Source of the DNA: Megamerina dolium
Taxonomy: Eukaryota > Arthropoda > Insecta > Diptera > Megamerinidae
Length of the DNA stretch: 64,000 bases
Assembly (NCBI GenBank): GCA_963854835.1
Contig: OY978525.1
Location: 26,559,253 to 26,623,252, forward strand
Direction: 5' to 3'
This document shows, in pieces, positions 45,180-57,880 of the stretch. How positions within the stretch are numbered: position 1 is the stretch's first letter; each line of letters opens with the position of its first letter. Below the pieces are notes generated by a model. That model was given only the letters and a program-made list of their open reading frames with translations. It did no database searches and was not told the DNA's origin. Position numbers and translations under genes: made by a program.

Positions 45180-46215
45180 AGTAAAGACAGGAATGAGACT
45201 CGAAAATCCTTCCAGAAGATTAAGAGACTGAATGGCGATTTAAATCCCGGATCATCTTCCTGTTGTGACAAAAATGGAGAGACCCAAGAGAAATAGAACA
45301 ACATTTATTTGTTGATTATAATGTCGCTTTCGATAGTCCGGTAAGGTATTACCTCTACACACCAATGCCTGAGTTCGGTATTCCTGCTAAGCTCCACCGT
45401 CAGTTGCGCAGTAAAAATTGGGAAGGACCTCTCCACACCGTTTAATACAGAGCGAGGTTTCAGATGAGGTTATTCGTTATCGTGCGACTTCTTCAATCTT
45501 ATTATGGAGAAAATAATACGAGCTGTTGATCTACGAAATAATGGCACTATCTTCAACAAAACTGTCATGCTGTTTGCGAGAGTCTATGATATTGACATAA
45601 TCGACACAAACACGCAAGCAGTCAGAGCAGCAATATCGGAGTTGGAAAGAGAACCGCGTCGATTGCGTCTTACGGTGAACGAGGGCAAGACGAAACAATA
45701 AACAAAGGGTTCCGGCGTCTTGAGCAGGACGTCACCCACCGTTGATAACTACGCTTTTGAAGTAATAAAGGACTTTGTTTATCTTGGATCCAGCATTAAC
45801 AGCAGTAATGACGTCAGCCTGGAGATATTGTGAAGGATCACTCTTGCAAATAGGTGCTACTTTGGGCTAAGTAAGCAATTGAGAAGTCGAGCCCTCTCTA
45901 GAAGAACGAAAACTACACTCTACAAGTCTCTGAAGCTTGGACTATTTCCATCTCAGATGAGAGAATACCTGAAATTTTCTATAGAAAAGTCCTACGCAAG
46001 ATCTTTGGCCCTTTTTGCGTTGGCAGCGAGTATTGAATAAGATACAAGCTTGAGCTGTATGAGATGTATGCCGACACCGACATAGTAAAGCGCATTAAAA
46101 TTCACAGGCTGCAGGTTAGATCATGTCGGGGGAATCCAAGAACACGCTTAAGCTAAGACGACGCAGAAGAGGCAGATCTAATCTCCGGAGAAAAGACAGA
46201 GCATACTGAACAGAA
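45180..46215 (+). mobile_element. RTE-like LINE, plus-strand copy with internal deletion
   Basis: The linker part at 45190-45295 (GAGACTCGAAAATCCTTCCAG, AAATCCCGGATCATCTTC) is joined to the reverse transcriptase at 45310-46200, with TATGGAGAAAATAATACG, LEREPRRLRLTVNEGKTK (about 45635-45698) and the C-terminal segment ending AAGACGACGCAGAAG. The YADD motif is changed (translation FARVYDIDII). It is dead. Confidence 0.75.
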
Positions 46216-47209
46216 ATGTCAAAGTGTCAAAGTCAAATGTGGTTACTTAGACAGCTGGTTTGATAGAAGCCCCTATCGAAAGTTTTCTATAGGTGTAAAA
46301 GAACAACCTTTATATTAGTAGTTGAAATATAAAAAAAAAGTCGATGATGAGAATTCGATGATGTGAAAATATAATAATTTATCCGTATGAAATTATATAT
46401 TAATATAATAATTTATCCGTATGAAATTATATATTATACATATGTGTTAAAAAGTTTCATATAAGTATGTATTGATGATAATTAAACTAAAATCAATACT
46501 TACTTATGATGCTGCTGTTGATGATGATTTTTTTTTTATTTTTATAACATATGTATATTTTATATATTTTAATATTCTTAGTGGCACATGGATTTAGAAA
46601 GAATTATAAATCGCAATATCACACGTTTAGCATGTTTTATTGGTATTTTGACATTCTTATATCATCTACTATAGGTGTATCGTAAGTATATTCCTATTAT
46701 TTGCTATCGCTTTGCTTACAATAACTGTTGGGAATTTAGAGTAAAAATGACACTGGAATACTTGGTACATACTTGAAGTACATAGTAACGTGTATTTTTT
46801 ATTATTTTTGTGTAATTACTTATTTATTATGGATATTATATATGCAATATATGAGAGTAAATTTATTATTGGCTGTAGTGAACATATGAATACTATGTAA
46901 TATTTAATATTGAGTATTATAGTATAACAATTGAATTATTAATGTTTGGGAAATTCTAATGATGACTTTTTTCATTTTTGTTAGACTATGTATTTCTTTT
47001 GATGAATCAGAATCATTTTTGTGCTTCGCAATATAGCTACATAATTGATTGTTCAAAATGTTTAAAACCATATTATAAGAGCAGGTGCATCTAGTAAGAA
47101 GTAAGTGTTCTTGACTTTACACGATAAATACGATAAATGATGATTTATTCGAAACAACGGTATTCGTTTTCAACCATTTCATTTTATTTTATGTCAAATA
47201 TGATTGCCC
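46216..47209. other. AT-rich intergenic DNA with a 34-bp tandem duplication
   Basis: Bases 46371-46404 and 46405-46438 repeat the unit ATAATAATTTATCCGTATGA plus 14 more bases. Nothing else is recognised. Confidence 0.6.
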
Positions 47210-48645
47210 TAAGCGAGATATAATTAAAGTTTTGACGGTTTGAATTGAAAAATATTCTCAACTTTCTATGGAAGCTCTTTAAATGGCTTATGCATTTCTT
47301 GCAAATTATTTATTCCAACAATGTTAATTTATATATCAAATATGGTTGTCCCAGGCGACTTTGTATGGCAGCCACATTAAATAGTAGACGTGACTTATTA
47401 ATATTTTGCAAAGTTATTTCTGCATGTAATACTAAATTGCCGCGACTTTGTACTGGAGCACATTAAAAAGTAGGCGTGGTTTTCAGATATCATCTCCGAT
47501 TATTGCCCACTATAATTGTAAATTCAATGTAGTTCAATATAGTTATATACTTGTATAGTTCAATATAGTTATTCTAGGCAGAAGATTGCCAAAGTTTTAG
47601 TGGTTTCAAGTTGAAAGAAATTCATGGTCATAGTATAGGAGCTACGAGGGCGGTCCCAGAACTACCCGACCTAACAAGGAAAACAACAAATTTGGGAAAA
47701 TTTTTCTTTATTTCTCAACATAATCTCCTTTTAGCTATATACACCTATCCCAGCGATATTCTATAGCTTCGATACCGTGTTTTTGGTATGAACTATCTAG
47801 CTCAATAAAATAGCTATCCACCGCAGTCTCCACCTCTTCATTGTTTGCAAATCTTCTACCACCAAGAGATTTTTTCAAATTTGGAAATAGAAAATATGGC
47901 GAATAAGGTGCATGCTGAAGCACTTCGAGCTTTAACTCATTGATTTTGGCCATCGCAATAGCGGATGTGTGAACTGGTGCATTGTCTTGATGAAACAACA
48001 CTTTCTTTTTCGCCAAATGCGGTCTTTTTTCTTTAATTTCATCACTTAAACGTTGCAAAAAATTAGCATAATACTCGTCGTTGATTCTTGTTTCCTTTTG
48101 AGGATAATCAATAAACATTATCCCACGTGCATCACAAAAAACAGACGTCATAACCTTGCCTGCAGATGGATCCGTCTTCGCCTTCTTTGGACACGATTCT
48201 CCCCTTTCAGTCCACTGTTTTGACTGCTCCTTTGTCCACCAACTTAAAATATATGTTTTATAAGGTTGCCACTTTTCACCAAAGTAATTTTTTTCAAACT
48301 ACTGCCGCGATCTATATGTCAGATACCTTTCTGGGACCGCCCTCGTATTATAAACAGTCGTGCTCCGCCATTTCTTTTGAAACTAATAGGCAGCATAACA
48401 TCAATTTAGATGCCAAATACATTGTTGCTGTAAATTGTATATTAAGTGAGTTATATCCAGTTAAACATTTCAACATTTCGGCTTTGATTGCTTTGATTGT
48501 GGGCGTGATAGTCCCATTGGTGATCCATTCCAAATTTCGTCCAAATGTCTCAGTATTTGTTTAATTTAATGCCAGGTGACATGGACGGACGGTCGGATGG
48601 CCATCATCAAATCGACTATTTAGGCGACGCAGATTAAGAACATAC
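47210..48645 (+). repeat. old GGGCGTGG-box repeat copy, split by a mariner
   Basis: The left part (47210-47644) has GACTTTGTATGGCAG, AGTAGACGTGAC, AAGTAGGCGTGG and GTTATTCTAGGCAGAAGATTGCC. The right part (48346-48645) has TGTGAGTTATATCCAG, GATTGTGGGCGTGATAG and GACATGGACGGACGGTCGG. The order matches the young copies at 13341 and 19401, with much divergence. Confidence 0.7.
47645..48345 (-). mobile_element. deleted mariner (DD34D type), 701 bp
   Basis: TA at 47643-47644 and 48346-48347. Inverted ends begin CGAGGGCGGTCCCAGAA on both sides. The minus-strand frame 48151-47735 encodes the C-terminal transposase: GIMFIDYPQKETRINDEYY, KKKVLFHQDNAPVHTS with the second catalytic Asp, and LQHAPYSPYFLFPNLKKSLGG. 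Between YSP and YFLFP the segment that should hold the third catalytic Asp is absent, an in-frame loss of about six residues. The N-terminal half and first Asp are also deleted or decayed. Confidence 0.85.
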
Positions 48646-49231
48646 TTTTTTATATTGCCGGAGCTTCCAAACGGAGGCAGACGTTGATGGTTTTGTGATG
48701 GTCGTCATGATGCGTCCTTGAGTTGTATTTTGGAAAAACCATATAACCACATATCTCTGATATATCTGCTGCAAATTCTGACAATTTGTAATAATCATCA
48801 TTTTATTTTGTATTTTATAATTTTTTTTGTCTTTGATTATTTGGATGAACATATGTTTATATGTATCAAAATACTTCTATATACATACATAGATTGTTAT
48901 AATAATTCGTTAACAGCTTTTAGTTATCACAATAAATGTTTCGATTTTTTATTTATTAACTGAATGCATTACAAGTACATTAGTGAAGTCCTATCGTACC
49001 AGTAGACGGATGTTATTTAATTTTTTTTTTTCAAAATCCGGTTACTTTTTATTAAGTTACTCAAAATTTTCGAATAATTCTACTTTGCAATTATTGAACA
49101 AAATGTACTCGAATTAACAAATCAAATTCACTCAAACAGCACTGAAAAGTGAGGCATATTTATAGATTTTTTCAATGTTACCTTTCAATTTAACATAATG
49201 ATAAAAAAGTGAATATCGATCTCATTAAATA
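48646..49231. other. AT-rich intergenic DNA
   Basis: No gene or recognised repeat. Confidence 0.45.
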
Positions 49232-50430
49232 TTCCGAGGAAGTTGCAATGTCTTGCAGAAGCTACATTCAAAAATTACACAGTCATCCGAATCCCCTTGC
49301 TAGGCAATTGTTGCTAAGCACGGGTCATCGTCGATTAAGGGGGTCTTCTACCTTGTTGGTTCAAAAAATTCGATTTTTTTTTTTTTTCAATTTTCCAACC
49401 CAGAAGGTGTTAGGAATATACCCTTAAAAGGATATAACTGAAATCTTATTACTTCGAGTTTTTCCGAGCCGTCGAAGACAGTTACGCGTGCTCTTATCGC
49501 AGCGCTCTTCGCGACCACCTAAAAGCTGGCCCATCGCGTTTTTCTAAAGTTATCTAACGTTCTATCGAATACCTCATGTATCTGTATCTATGTAATCTCT
49601 GTTATGCATGATAAATTTTTCGGTCCATTCAGTTTGAAAGAAAATTTAACGTCGGAAACATCCCGCTTGTTATATACATGAATATCTTTAAATGCGATTT
49701 CCCAAAAGTTGCGTTTTTGTAACAGGTTGACATGATATCTCGAAAACTAATTGATTGATTGATTGAAATTATATATCGAAATTTGTGAAAAACATGTGGC
49801 TATCGTCTGACAGATACTTTTTAGATTTTTTTTATTTAAAGAATTTTTACAGATGTTTTTAACCCCGAAAACATTAAAAAAAAATTTTTTTTTTTTAAAG
49901 TTGCCTGTTCTGCGAAATTTTCAAATTTTGAAAATGCCATCTGTCAAACGATAGCCAAGGTGATAAAAAAAATTAAATCATTTTGGTTTTTTTGTTTCAG
50001 ACGATTTTCATGAGCTAAATCGTGTCAACCATTTGTGTATGCATTTTTTGCAAGGGACACTTCAAGGTCAAGTCACGGTCAAATCGAAGACAGTAAATTT
50101 TCAGTAAAATTAGTGTTAAATGTATTTAAATAAACAAGTTGAATGCAACAAACCGCACCTCGATTGCGTTTTTAGTTTTCCTATAACTAATATTCAAAAA
50201 ACAGTGTCAAAAATGAAGCCACAAGGTAGAAGACCCCCTTAAAAAGAAAAGACACACTGAATATGCTGTGAAATTGCTATACCTCGCGACTCACCAAATT
50301 GTGATGGAACCTAGGGAATATCACATAATTTTAGTTAGTTTGTAAGATTTGATTACTTATTGTTAGTTTCTAAGTAATTTAGAAAGATCCAATAAAGAAA
50401 GCTTGTTAGAAAAAAAAAAAAAAAAAAAAA
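49232..50430 (+). mobile_element. jockey-like LINE 3' end, split by a TTAA MITE
   Basis: Matches bases 86-350 of this window: GAGGAAGTTGCAATGTCTTG through CATCGTCGATTAA (49232-49338), then AAAAGAAAAGACACACTGAA (from 50243) to the AATAAA-like AATAAAGAAAGC and poly(A) at 50410-50430. The 5' side is truncated at about 49232. The interruption is the 900-bp element below. Confidence 0.88.
49339..50238. mobile_element. piggyBac-type MITE, 900 bp, TTAA target duplication
   Basis: Flanked by TTAA at 49335-49338 and 50239-50242. The inverted ends are identical for 18 bp, GGGGGTCTTCTACCTTGT, then diverge. The uninterrupted jockey copy at the start of the window has a single TTAA at the same point. The inside has no ORF with transposase motifs. 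TTAA duplication is the hallmark of piggyBac-type transposition; the ends start with G rather than the usual C run, so the subfamily is uncertain. Confidence 0.88.
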
Positions 50431-50509
50431 GAATTAAATATCGAAAATAATTCAAAAATATAGTTCTTCAATTTTCGCTCATTAACATTTTTTAAAAATA
50501 TTATACATA

Positions 50510-51001
50510 CATTCTGTCAAATAAGTACCCGTAAGTTCTCATTTTTAATTTTCCCTCTAAGAATATTTCAAAAAATTTTTTTCGCCAGGTTGGCACAACT
50601 GTCAGCCACTATTCTGTGAATTTTTATTGCTATGTGTCATTTCGTTTGGTTACGGCGTCATTAGGAACTTTTTTTTCGACATGGTTGAATCACCAAATGT
50701 TTTTTTCAACATTTCCAACGTTTTGGCACAAGAAATTTCGTTTGAAACACACAAAAATTTCACACAAACTCTTTGTTCCATATTTTTATCCATAGTAAAA
50801 ATCGCAACGCACACAAAAGGTTGACTTGTTCCTAATGACGCCGTAACCAAACTAAATGACACATAGCAATAAAAATGCACAGAATAGTGGCTGACAGGCT
50901 GACAGTTGTGCCAACCTGGGAAAATTTTTTTTTTGAATTATTCTCAGAGGGAAAATTAAAAATGAGAATTTCCGGTTTCCGGGTACTTACTTGACAGAAT
51001 G
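50510..51001. mobile_element. foldback element with about 155-bp inverted arms
   Basis: Flanked by TA at 50508-50509 and 51002-51003. The left arm from CATTCTGTCAAATAAGTACC to GGTTACGGCGTCATTAGGAA (about 50510-50670) is the reverse complement of about 50827-51001, with small indels. The middle (about 160 bp) is non-coding. The TA duplication points to Tc1/mariner-type mobilisation. Confidence 0.82.
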
Positions 51002-51003
51002 TA

Positions 51004-51689
51004 TCATTTGAATTCTACATACCGGTTATTAAAATTTGTTGAATAATATCCGTATTCGATAACCGGCTTTTAAAAAACTCGAATAAATTACAGCTCTAGT
51101 ACATACGTACGTATGTGCATATTTCTTAAGACTAATTTTTATTTTGATGTCACTTTTTATATTGTCAATCGTTTTAATTGTGCATATATGGGCATTTCGC
51201 AGAAAAGGTGAAACAACATTTAATTGAAATTGATTTTAAATAGGTAATGATCTAAAATTTGTTTTATTCTGCAATAATATAGGTTAAAGATAAATTAATA
51301 AAGATAATTATTTATTTTTAAGTGTAAGGATGGGCCATTTTTTTTTTCAAGGAAAACGATTTTTTATATAGATTATAAGGCCGGTCTAATGCCACTCATT
51401 TTCGTCGTGATTTCGACCATCTTAGCTTCTATAACAAAGAACTGAGGAACAAAGGTTTATATATAGACTATAGATAGACTATAGATTATGACTATCACCC
51501 TTTATGGAGTAGAATTAATACTTAATTTTTTTAATTCAATTGAAATTATGTATATACAATAAGAGGAGTTACTTAGCAAAACGACTACTTATTTTGGCTT
51601 ATTAATCCTTTTACTTAAATTTATTTGAATATACTCTGAAAGTCGTAAATAAATTTGATTTGACATGATAAAATTGAACATAAAAAAAA
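51004..51689. other. AT-rich intergenic DNA
   Basis: No gene or recognised repeat. Confidence 0.45.
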
Positions 51690-52053
51690 AATAAATAAAT
51701 ATGTGGCACTTAAAGCCCCAAAGGGCTCATTGGCCGAGCTTCTCTTCCATTACTGTTGTGCGTCTTAAATTTTGGACAGTATTAGAATGGACCTACTTAT
51801 TTTAGCTGGTTCCGAACGGCAGAACACTTGTGACATCACTTTTTCTGAGCTTTGTCACAGAGTTCCTTTTAGAAGCTTTTTCATGGCAAGTTGTTACTGT
51901 CGGAAGAATTGCCAATTGCTTGCCGACAGGTGGGTACCGTTCGAAAGAAAAATCTTTTCGATATTAAATTTGTTATGCATCAGCCGGGTATTGAACCACA
52001 ACCTACAGATCAGAAGGCGAACACACTAACCACTGAGCTACGGCACCCACCAA
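51690..52053 (-). repeat. tRNA-derived SINE, full length, young
   Basis: The head is at 52053-51980 (plus strand CCACTGAGCTACGGCACCCA; B-box complement GGTATTGAACC). The tail (plus strand AAATATGTGGCACTTAAAG) starts at about 51693. The flanks share AATTGAACATAAAAA (51672 region and 52055-52070). It differs from the copy at 61950 at only a few positions. Confidence 0.88.
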
Positions 52054-52209
52054 TTGAACATAAAAATACAAAATTTCATCTACAAGTTAGAGAAATCCAA
52101 AGTAAAAAATAAAACAATTTTCTCACCAACAGAGCTTTAATAGCATGTACAAAAGACAAGACTAAATATATATTAAAAGAAAAACAAAATATAAGATATA
52201 AAAATTACA

Positions 52210-52398
52210 AAATTCATATATGGCACTTTTAAGTCCCGAAGGACTTTTTGGCCGAGATTCTCTTCCATTACTGTTGTTCGTGTTAAATTATGGACAGTCT
52301 GACAAGGGATCGGTTCCGAACGGCAGTACTCTTGCGAAATAACTTTTTCTGAGCTTCGGATCGGAAGGCCAACACACTAACCACTACGGCATAAAATA
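52210..52398 (-). repeat. tRNA-derived SINE, internally deleted
   Basis: The tail and middle (ATATGGCACTTTTAAG, GGTTCCGAACGGCAG) are joined directly to the head remnant (CACACTAACCACTACGGCAT). The central 150 bp are lost. Confidence 0.75.
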
Positions 52399-53187
52399 TA
52401 GCAAAAAAAAAAACAAACAAAAAAAATCCAACACACAAATACGATTCATATTTAATATAAATATTAACAAAAATGATCATTTTCTAGAGTTTATTTAATT
52501 TTTTATTTTATATGAATTTGAAATAGAGCAAATTCTGTTAAATTAAATGATAAAATTTTTCAAAACAATGAAATAATATTGCTGCAAAATCTTCCACTTC
52601 CACTGCAAAATAATTTTTTTTCTTTTTGGTAATGTGTCGCAATAAAACGTAACAATTTCAAATTTGAAATTCTTCTACCTAACGCTGTACGGAATACATG
52701 ACTATATAATAGCTGCAAACTATTACGAAGCTGCGAGTCAAACACTGTAGAATGGTAGAAAATGGGTTAAAATGTTGTTAGAAAGGTTCTCTATTTGCCA
52801 AAAATTTTGAGAAATGGATATATCACGCTTTGTAAAGAGAAAGAGCTCATATTGGAAAAGTAAAATTTTTCGCGTCCGTCTTGTCACGTCCGCTATAATA
52901 TGTTCTATCGTATATAATAAATTAGAGATGATCCTCTAATAAGGTGAAAATATGTAATTGCATATATTGTTTAATGTTAATTAAAAGAATTTTTAGACAA
53001 TAAATATTCTTTCAAAATTCATATAAATTGTAAATTTTGTTACATTTATATCCAAAAGTTATTTTGTCACGTCCGTAGAGCTCGACTGTGTCCAATTCTT
53101 TATTGAAATATAGTACTTATCTAGAGTTTATCGCTCCCAAATAATCGATATTTGTATAATATTTTTCCATTTGCCTTTGTGTCTCTC
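52399..53187. other. AT-rich intergenic DNA
   Basis: No gene or recognised repeat. Confidence 0.45.
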
Positions 53188-53325
53188 CCAGCAGTAACAA
53201 TTTGCCATGGGAAGCTTCTAAAATAACTCTGTGACAAAGCTCAGAAAAAGTGATGTCACAAACTCAGTACTGGAAGAAAAGCTCGGCCAAAGGGCCCTTA
53301 CAAGTGCCATATATTTTTTTTTGTT
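53188..53325 (+). repeat. tRNA-derived SINE, 5'-truncated
   Basis: It starts inside the body (CAGTAACAATTTGCCATGGG) and runs through CTCTGTGACAAAGCTCAG to the tail GTGCCATATATTTTT. The tRNA-like head is absent, as expected from incomplete reverse transcription. Confidence 0.8.
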
Positions 53326-55719
53326 TATCTGAATATTTAACTCAGGAAATCCCATATGTTTTTTCATTCTATTTTCAGTGACAATATAATGCACATACGG
53401 ATTGCCGTTTTTTTGGTTGGTTGTTTTGCTTGACCGCATATTTCATTCTATTTCAATTAATACTTAATACTTAATGGTTATCCATCAAGTGCAAAATAAA
53501 ATTTAATTTTGAAATCGCTTATAATTATGTGTTTATTTACATATGATTCTTTAAATATATTTTAGTAATGTGAATAATTCATATTTGATTATTTTTTACT
53601 CGTATTTGAAAATATTTATACAAGAATAAATTAATATTCATTAAGATGATTCAAGTATATTTCTTGCTAGAATTACATCCTTTAGGATGTGTAAAGTCAT
53701 ATTTTACAGAGGAAAAATATAATTTTAATTTTTAATTGACAGCTGAGGAAGCTTCAATCCACTCATTCCATGTAATATGAATTTAAGATATTTTAAAATT
53801 TATCTAACAGGTAGTAAATATGTACTTGAGTACATATGTTTTGTCAATGCTATAATTTATAGAGGGCAATCAAATAATTAAGTACAATAGTGTTTATATT
53901 TTTAATACCATATTTTTAACACTGAATACAAATGGCCATAAGGTTTCTTAATAAAGATATAAACGTACTTATCTGCACACATAAACATATGCTTCTAAAT
54001 CTATTAAAATTTATCTCTTTCATTGCAATTTTTGACAATAGAAAAATGTTATACAAATTGCTGATATTTCATTATCAATGTTTGCTGTCAATGTTTCTGT
54101 TTTTTTATTCTCTCGTCAATGTTCGATACTACCCAAGCAACATTACTTTATTTGAAGTGAAGCACGTTGATTTTGTAAGCAAAATAATTTGAAATGTACG
54201 TGTTCATTACTCTCTATTGCTCAGTGTTCATTTCTCAATATAATACCAATTACATTAGTTTGACATCAAACACCTACAATGAAATATCGGCAAATTTCAA
54301 ATTTTTACACAATAATTATATATACATATATATCTGTAAAACTATAATTACAATAATAATTATTACTCAACTATTGTTATTACAATAATTGCAATAAAAC
54401 ATGATTAGATATGAAACTGTCAATATTTGATTATTTTTCTCTAGTTCTCAAAGAAAGAAAATTACATTTTACTATAGAAGTATATGAGTACTATAGAAGT
54501 ATATGATAAAATATGACAACTAATGAATTCTTGAGGTTATTTGTAAAAAATAAAAGACAAATGGTTTTTACTTTAATAAAAATGTAAGTTTATTGAAATA
54601 GTTTGAGATAGAATTTTATGAATATATGATAAGAAATATTATATTACCATACACTGAAGGGGAAAAAAAGTATTGTAAATTGATAAATGCAAATGTTTTC
54701 AATTTATTTCTTAATCACCCGCTTATTATCGAGTAAGCGAAAACTTTGTAGTTATTTCATAATCATCATATGTACATACGTATAAAAATTGTACATAAAG
54801 AATAGCTAGCACGTGTCAAATCTTTTTGTCATTTGCAACTATTTATGTAGGTATGCTTATAGAAAATGTTTAACAATTTAATGCTTTACAAATAGATACG
54901 CATTGTGTGCTATGCATACATACATATTTAGAGATAGTCTACATATGTATAATACATAGTATAGTTAAATTTTATTCTAGCGCTAACTAAAAGAAAACTT
55001 ATATAATTATATACTAAATATTTATAATATGTCTACTTATCTAGATGTATATACATAAATGTTGCCAAGCTCGAGATCTGGGTATCCCGCCTACTTCAAA
55101 CCGGGGTTCACTTAATCATGTTTGTTATTAGTTGTGCTTAATTCACCAACTCACTATTTTTGTGCCAATAAATCAAAAGAGATGCTTTTTTTCCTAAACC
55201 CAGCTGATTTAATTGTTTTTATCTATATATAAAACTAAGTACCATAAAGTGTCTGATACCAACGGTCGCCCGTAAGTTTAATTTTTAGTTGTTTTTTTAA
55301 TGTAAATAATTATGATGGGAGGGTAGTTGGCGAAAAAAAAAATAATTTTTTTAACATTCAAAAACATTTTTAAAAATGCAAAAGAGAAATTAAATAAAAA
55401 TACGCTCACACTTGTGTCTGAGCAAATGTTTATGCTCAGCGAACTCGGAAAATGCAACCTCGCGAGCAAAAGCCATAGAGGAAAAATACTTCATACACAC
55501 CTTCGTATAAATGCGGAACCTCAATCCACCGAAATTGTGCAATGAAACGAGATTGGTATGAAGCAACTCAAAAATACATATCATTCGAGCAACGAAACTA
55601 AAAGGCAAATTCAAGAACGATAAAATGCCTATTCCGACAATTCCAATGATTTCAACCAATTTATCTTGAAATGCAAATAGTAACAATTTTATCATATAGT
55701 TATCGCTACTAGTTATGTA
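53326..55719. other. AT-rich intergenic DNA
   Basis: No gene is recognised. The frames at 53932-54388 and 55278-55695 lack family motifs. Confidence 0.45.
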
Positions 55720-56272
55720 CAGGGTGATTTTTTAGCAACTTTCTTTTTGGAAACATTGTTTTTGGCAGCTCCGCTGTTTTCGTGTAACTTGTTACTGTCA
55801 AATATGTTCAGTTTGGTCTATAATTTCACCAACTTACAAACGAACAACGCTTCCAGATTATTGAATTTTATTATCAAAATTCATGCTCGGTTCATTCATT
55901 CATTCATTTTACGGTCCGTTTGGGCGACTTTCTGAGGCGTCTATTCGTAATCTTGGATATTAAACCATCAACACGAATACGTAGAGTGCAGACAGAGTAA
56001 AATATCGCAGCTGTATCCGCCAGTGTTGTTGATGACCGTGAATGATCGATTTATTCGTGAGATACCGGTCGATATGTTGGAGAGAGTATTCCAAAATTGG
56101 AGCCAGCGTACGAACCATTTGAAGCACAGCCGAGGTCTACATTTACATGAAATCATCTTTAAACATTGAATTATATATATCGTTCTATCGACTCAAATAA
56201 AGATTTCATACATTTCTCTAAATTTTATTTTTTTTTTAAATCAAAACCGAAGGCTCTTAAAAAATCACCCTC
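55720..56272 (+). mobile_element. internally deleted mariner-type element, 553 bp
   Basis: TA at 55718-55719 and 56273-56274. Inverted ends are CAGGGTGATTTTTTA on the left and GAGGGTGATTTTTTA on the right. The interior keeps only scraps of transposase: a C-terminal piece MLERVFQNWSQRTNHLKHSRG and LHLHEIIF (about 56070-56160). Such an ENW...RG.H..EIIF ending is usual in rosa/maT-type mariners. It is non-autonomous. Confidence 0.75.
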
Positions 56273-57880
56273 TACAAGGTGTGAATAAAAAATGGCTAAT
56301 ACAATATTTACAATACAAAGGTAATTTGCATATCATCCACTTTTTAATGAATCGGTATGAGACTTTGTAAATCGGATTTATTCGATTTTTATTTAAGAAA
56401 AAAAAAAAAATTTATTGTACTTCATGACTTTTTTTCTTTATTATTTTGATGACAAAATACGGTTTATTAAGTTTTGCAATGATGCATTAAAAATTAATGC
56501 TAATAAATTCATAAATTTTTGTTGAAACAAAAATTAAATTTTGGGTGGGAACTATATTTATTTACATATTAACAGAATGGTCCGTAGTTATAGTCAAAGT
56601 GAAGATCCTCTTAACCCAAGTATAATTTTTGATACTGTGTACGGTAACTTCTGTTGCTCCTGTCACAAAGCGCTATGCTGATGTGGATGTTTAATTTGGA
56701 TTTCAATATTTTTTTCTTTAATTTTTCTTCAATAGAGGATAAGGGACTCATTTGAAACAGGGAAGTATGGTTAATGTTAGAATCGGCTTTTCTCTATCAT
56801 GTCAGCAACGTTAAACAAAATATATGTATATTCGAATGATAAACTTCCTAGGACGACATTTACGATATCCCGAAAATGAATGGATGGAATGTGGTGCTGT
56901 TCAGTGAGTCACACTAGTGACTAGAAAAACTAATATTTTAGCAAACGGATTTTCTCGTTAAAATAATGGTATATATTACAAAAAACTATTTAAAGAATTT
57001 TGTGAAATTCCGTAAATTCGGAAATAAATCTGAGCTTTTAGAATTTATTTCAAAAATTCCCAAAATTTCTGGGATCAGCAACTGAAGCGATAATTGGCAT
57101 CCCTAAATCTTTAAAATACTTTTTTTTTATATAAATATTTATAATATCTTTATGTGTTTGTTTAACACGCTTAGAGAAGACCGCCTAAAAAGCGCCTTTT
57201 TTATTGTTTTTCATTTGTTTGATTTTAATTTTTGTTATCTTTTACAGATCTACACTATAAATTCATATCAGCAAGCTTCAGAAGAGAAATTGTATTGTAC
57301 TTACGTCAAATGCGTGAGAATATGTAATAAAGAGAGCGAGAGAGTAAGCGAGAAAACATTAAGAGAAATCATTTGATTGAGAAGAAAAGATAGCTCTTAT
57401 TACTCAAATGATAACTTTTATGAATGTGCCATAAAAACAACAAGAACAACAAAAGAAAATATCACTAATATGCTTATCAGAATTTGAACAAGAGTAAGAT
57501 ATAGCTCAGCAAACAAATAAATTGTGATGGGAGCAGCAGCAGCAGCAGCAGATTTGTTGAATTGAACGATATCAAAATTTTGATGGACACATTATTAGCA
57601 GTTGGCTAATAAGTGACAAAAGTGTAGCAAAGGCAGACCACACAACGGCCGACGACTACAAATCGACGCAAGCAAATAAATTACATTCAAGCAATGAACG
57701 CGCAGATAAATAATATCAGTAAAACGATACATAAATACTTATACTAAGTATAATTATAGTAATTATAATAAGAAAATTAAACTGTGATATATTTGGAGAA
57801 AGAAAACAGCAATTTTCCTAAGCAATACTCGTACATTCATTCTGTTGACAAATTGACGGCGGTGTGCATTCGTAAACAAA
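56273..57880. other. upstream region of the MFSD6-like gene
   Basis: A MITE end (GTCCGTAGTTATAGTCAAAG) lies at 56579-56620. A (GCA)n run at about 57533-57552 and the 57600-57880 stretch probably belong to the 5' UTR. No TATA or initiator can be assigned. Confidence 0.45.
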
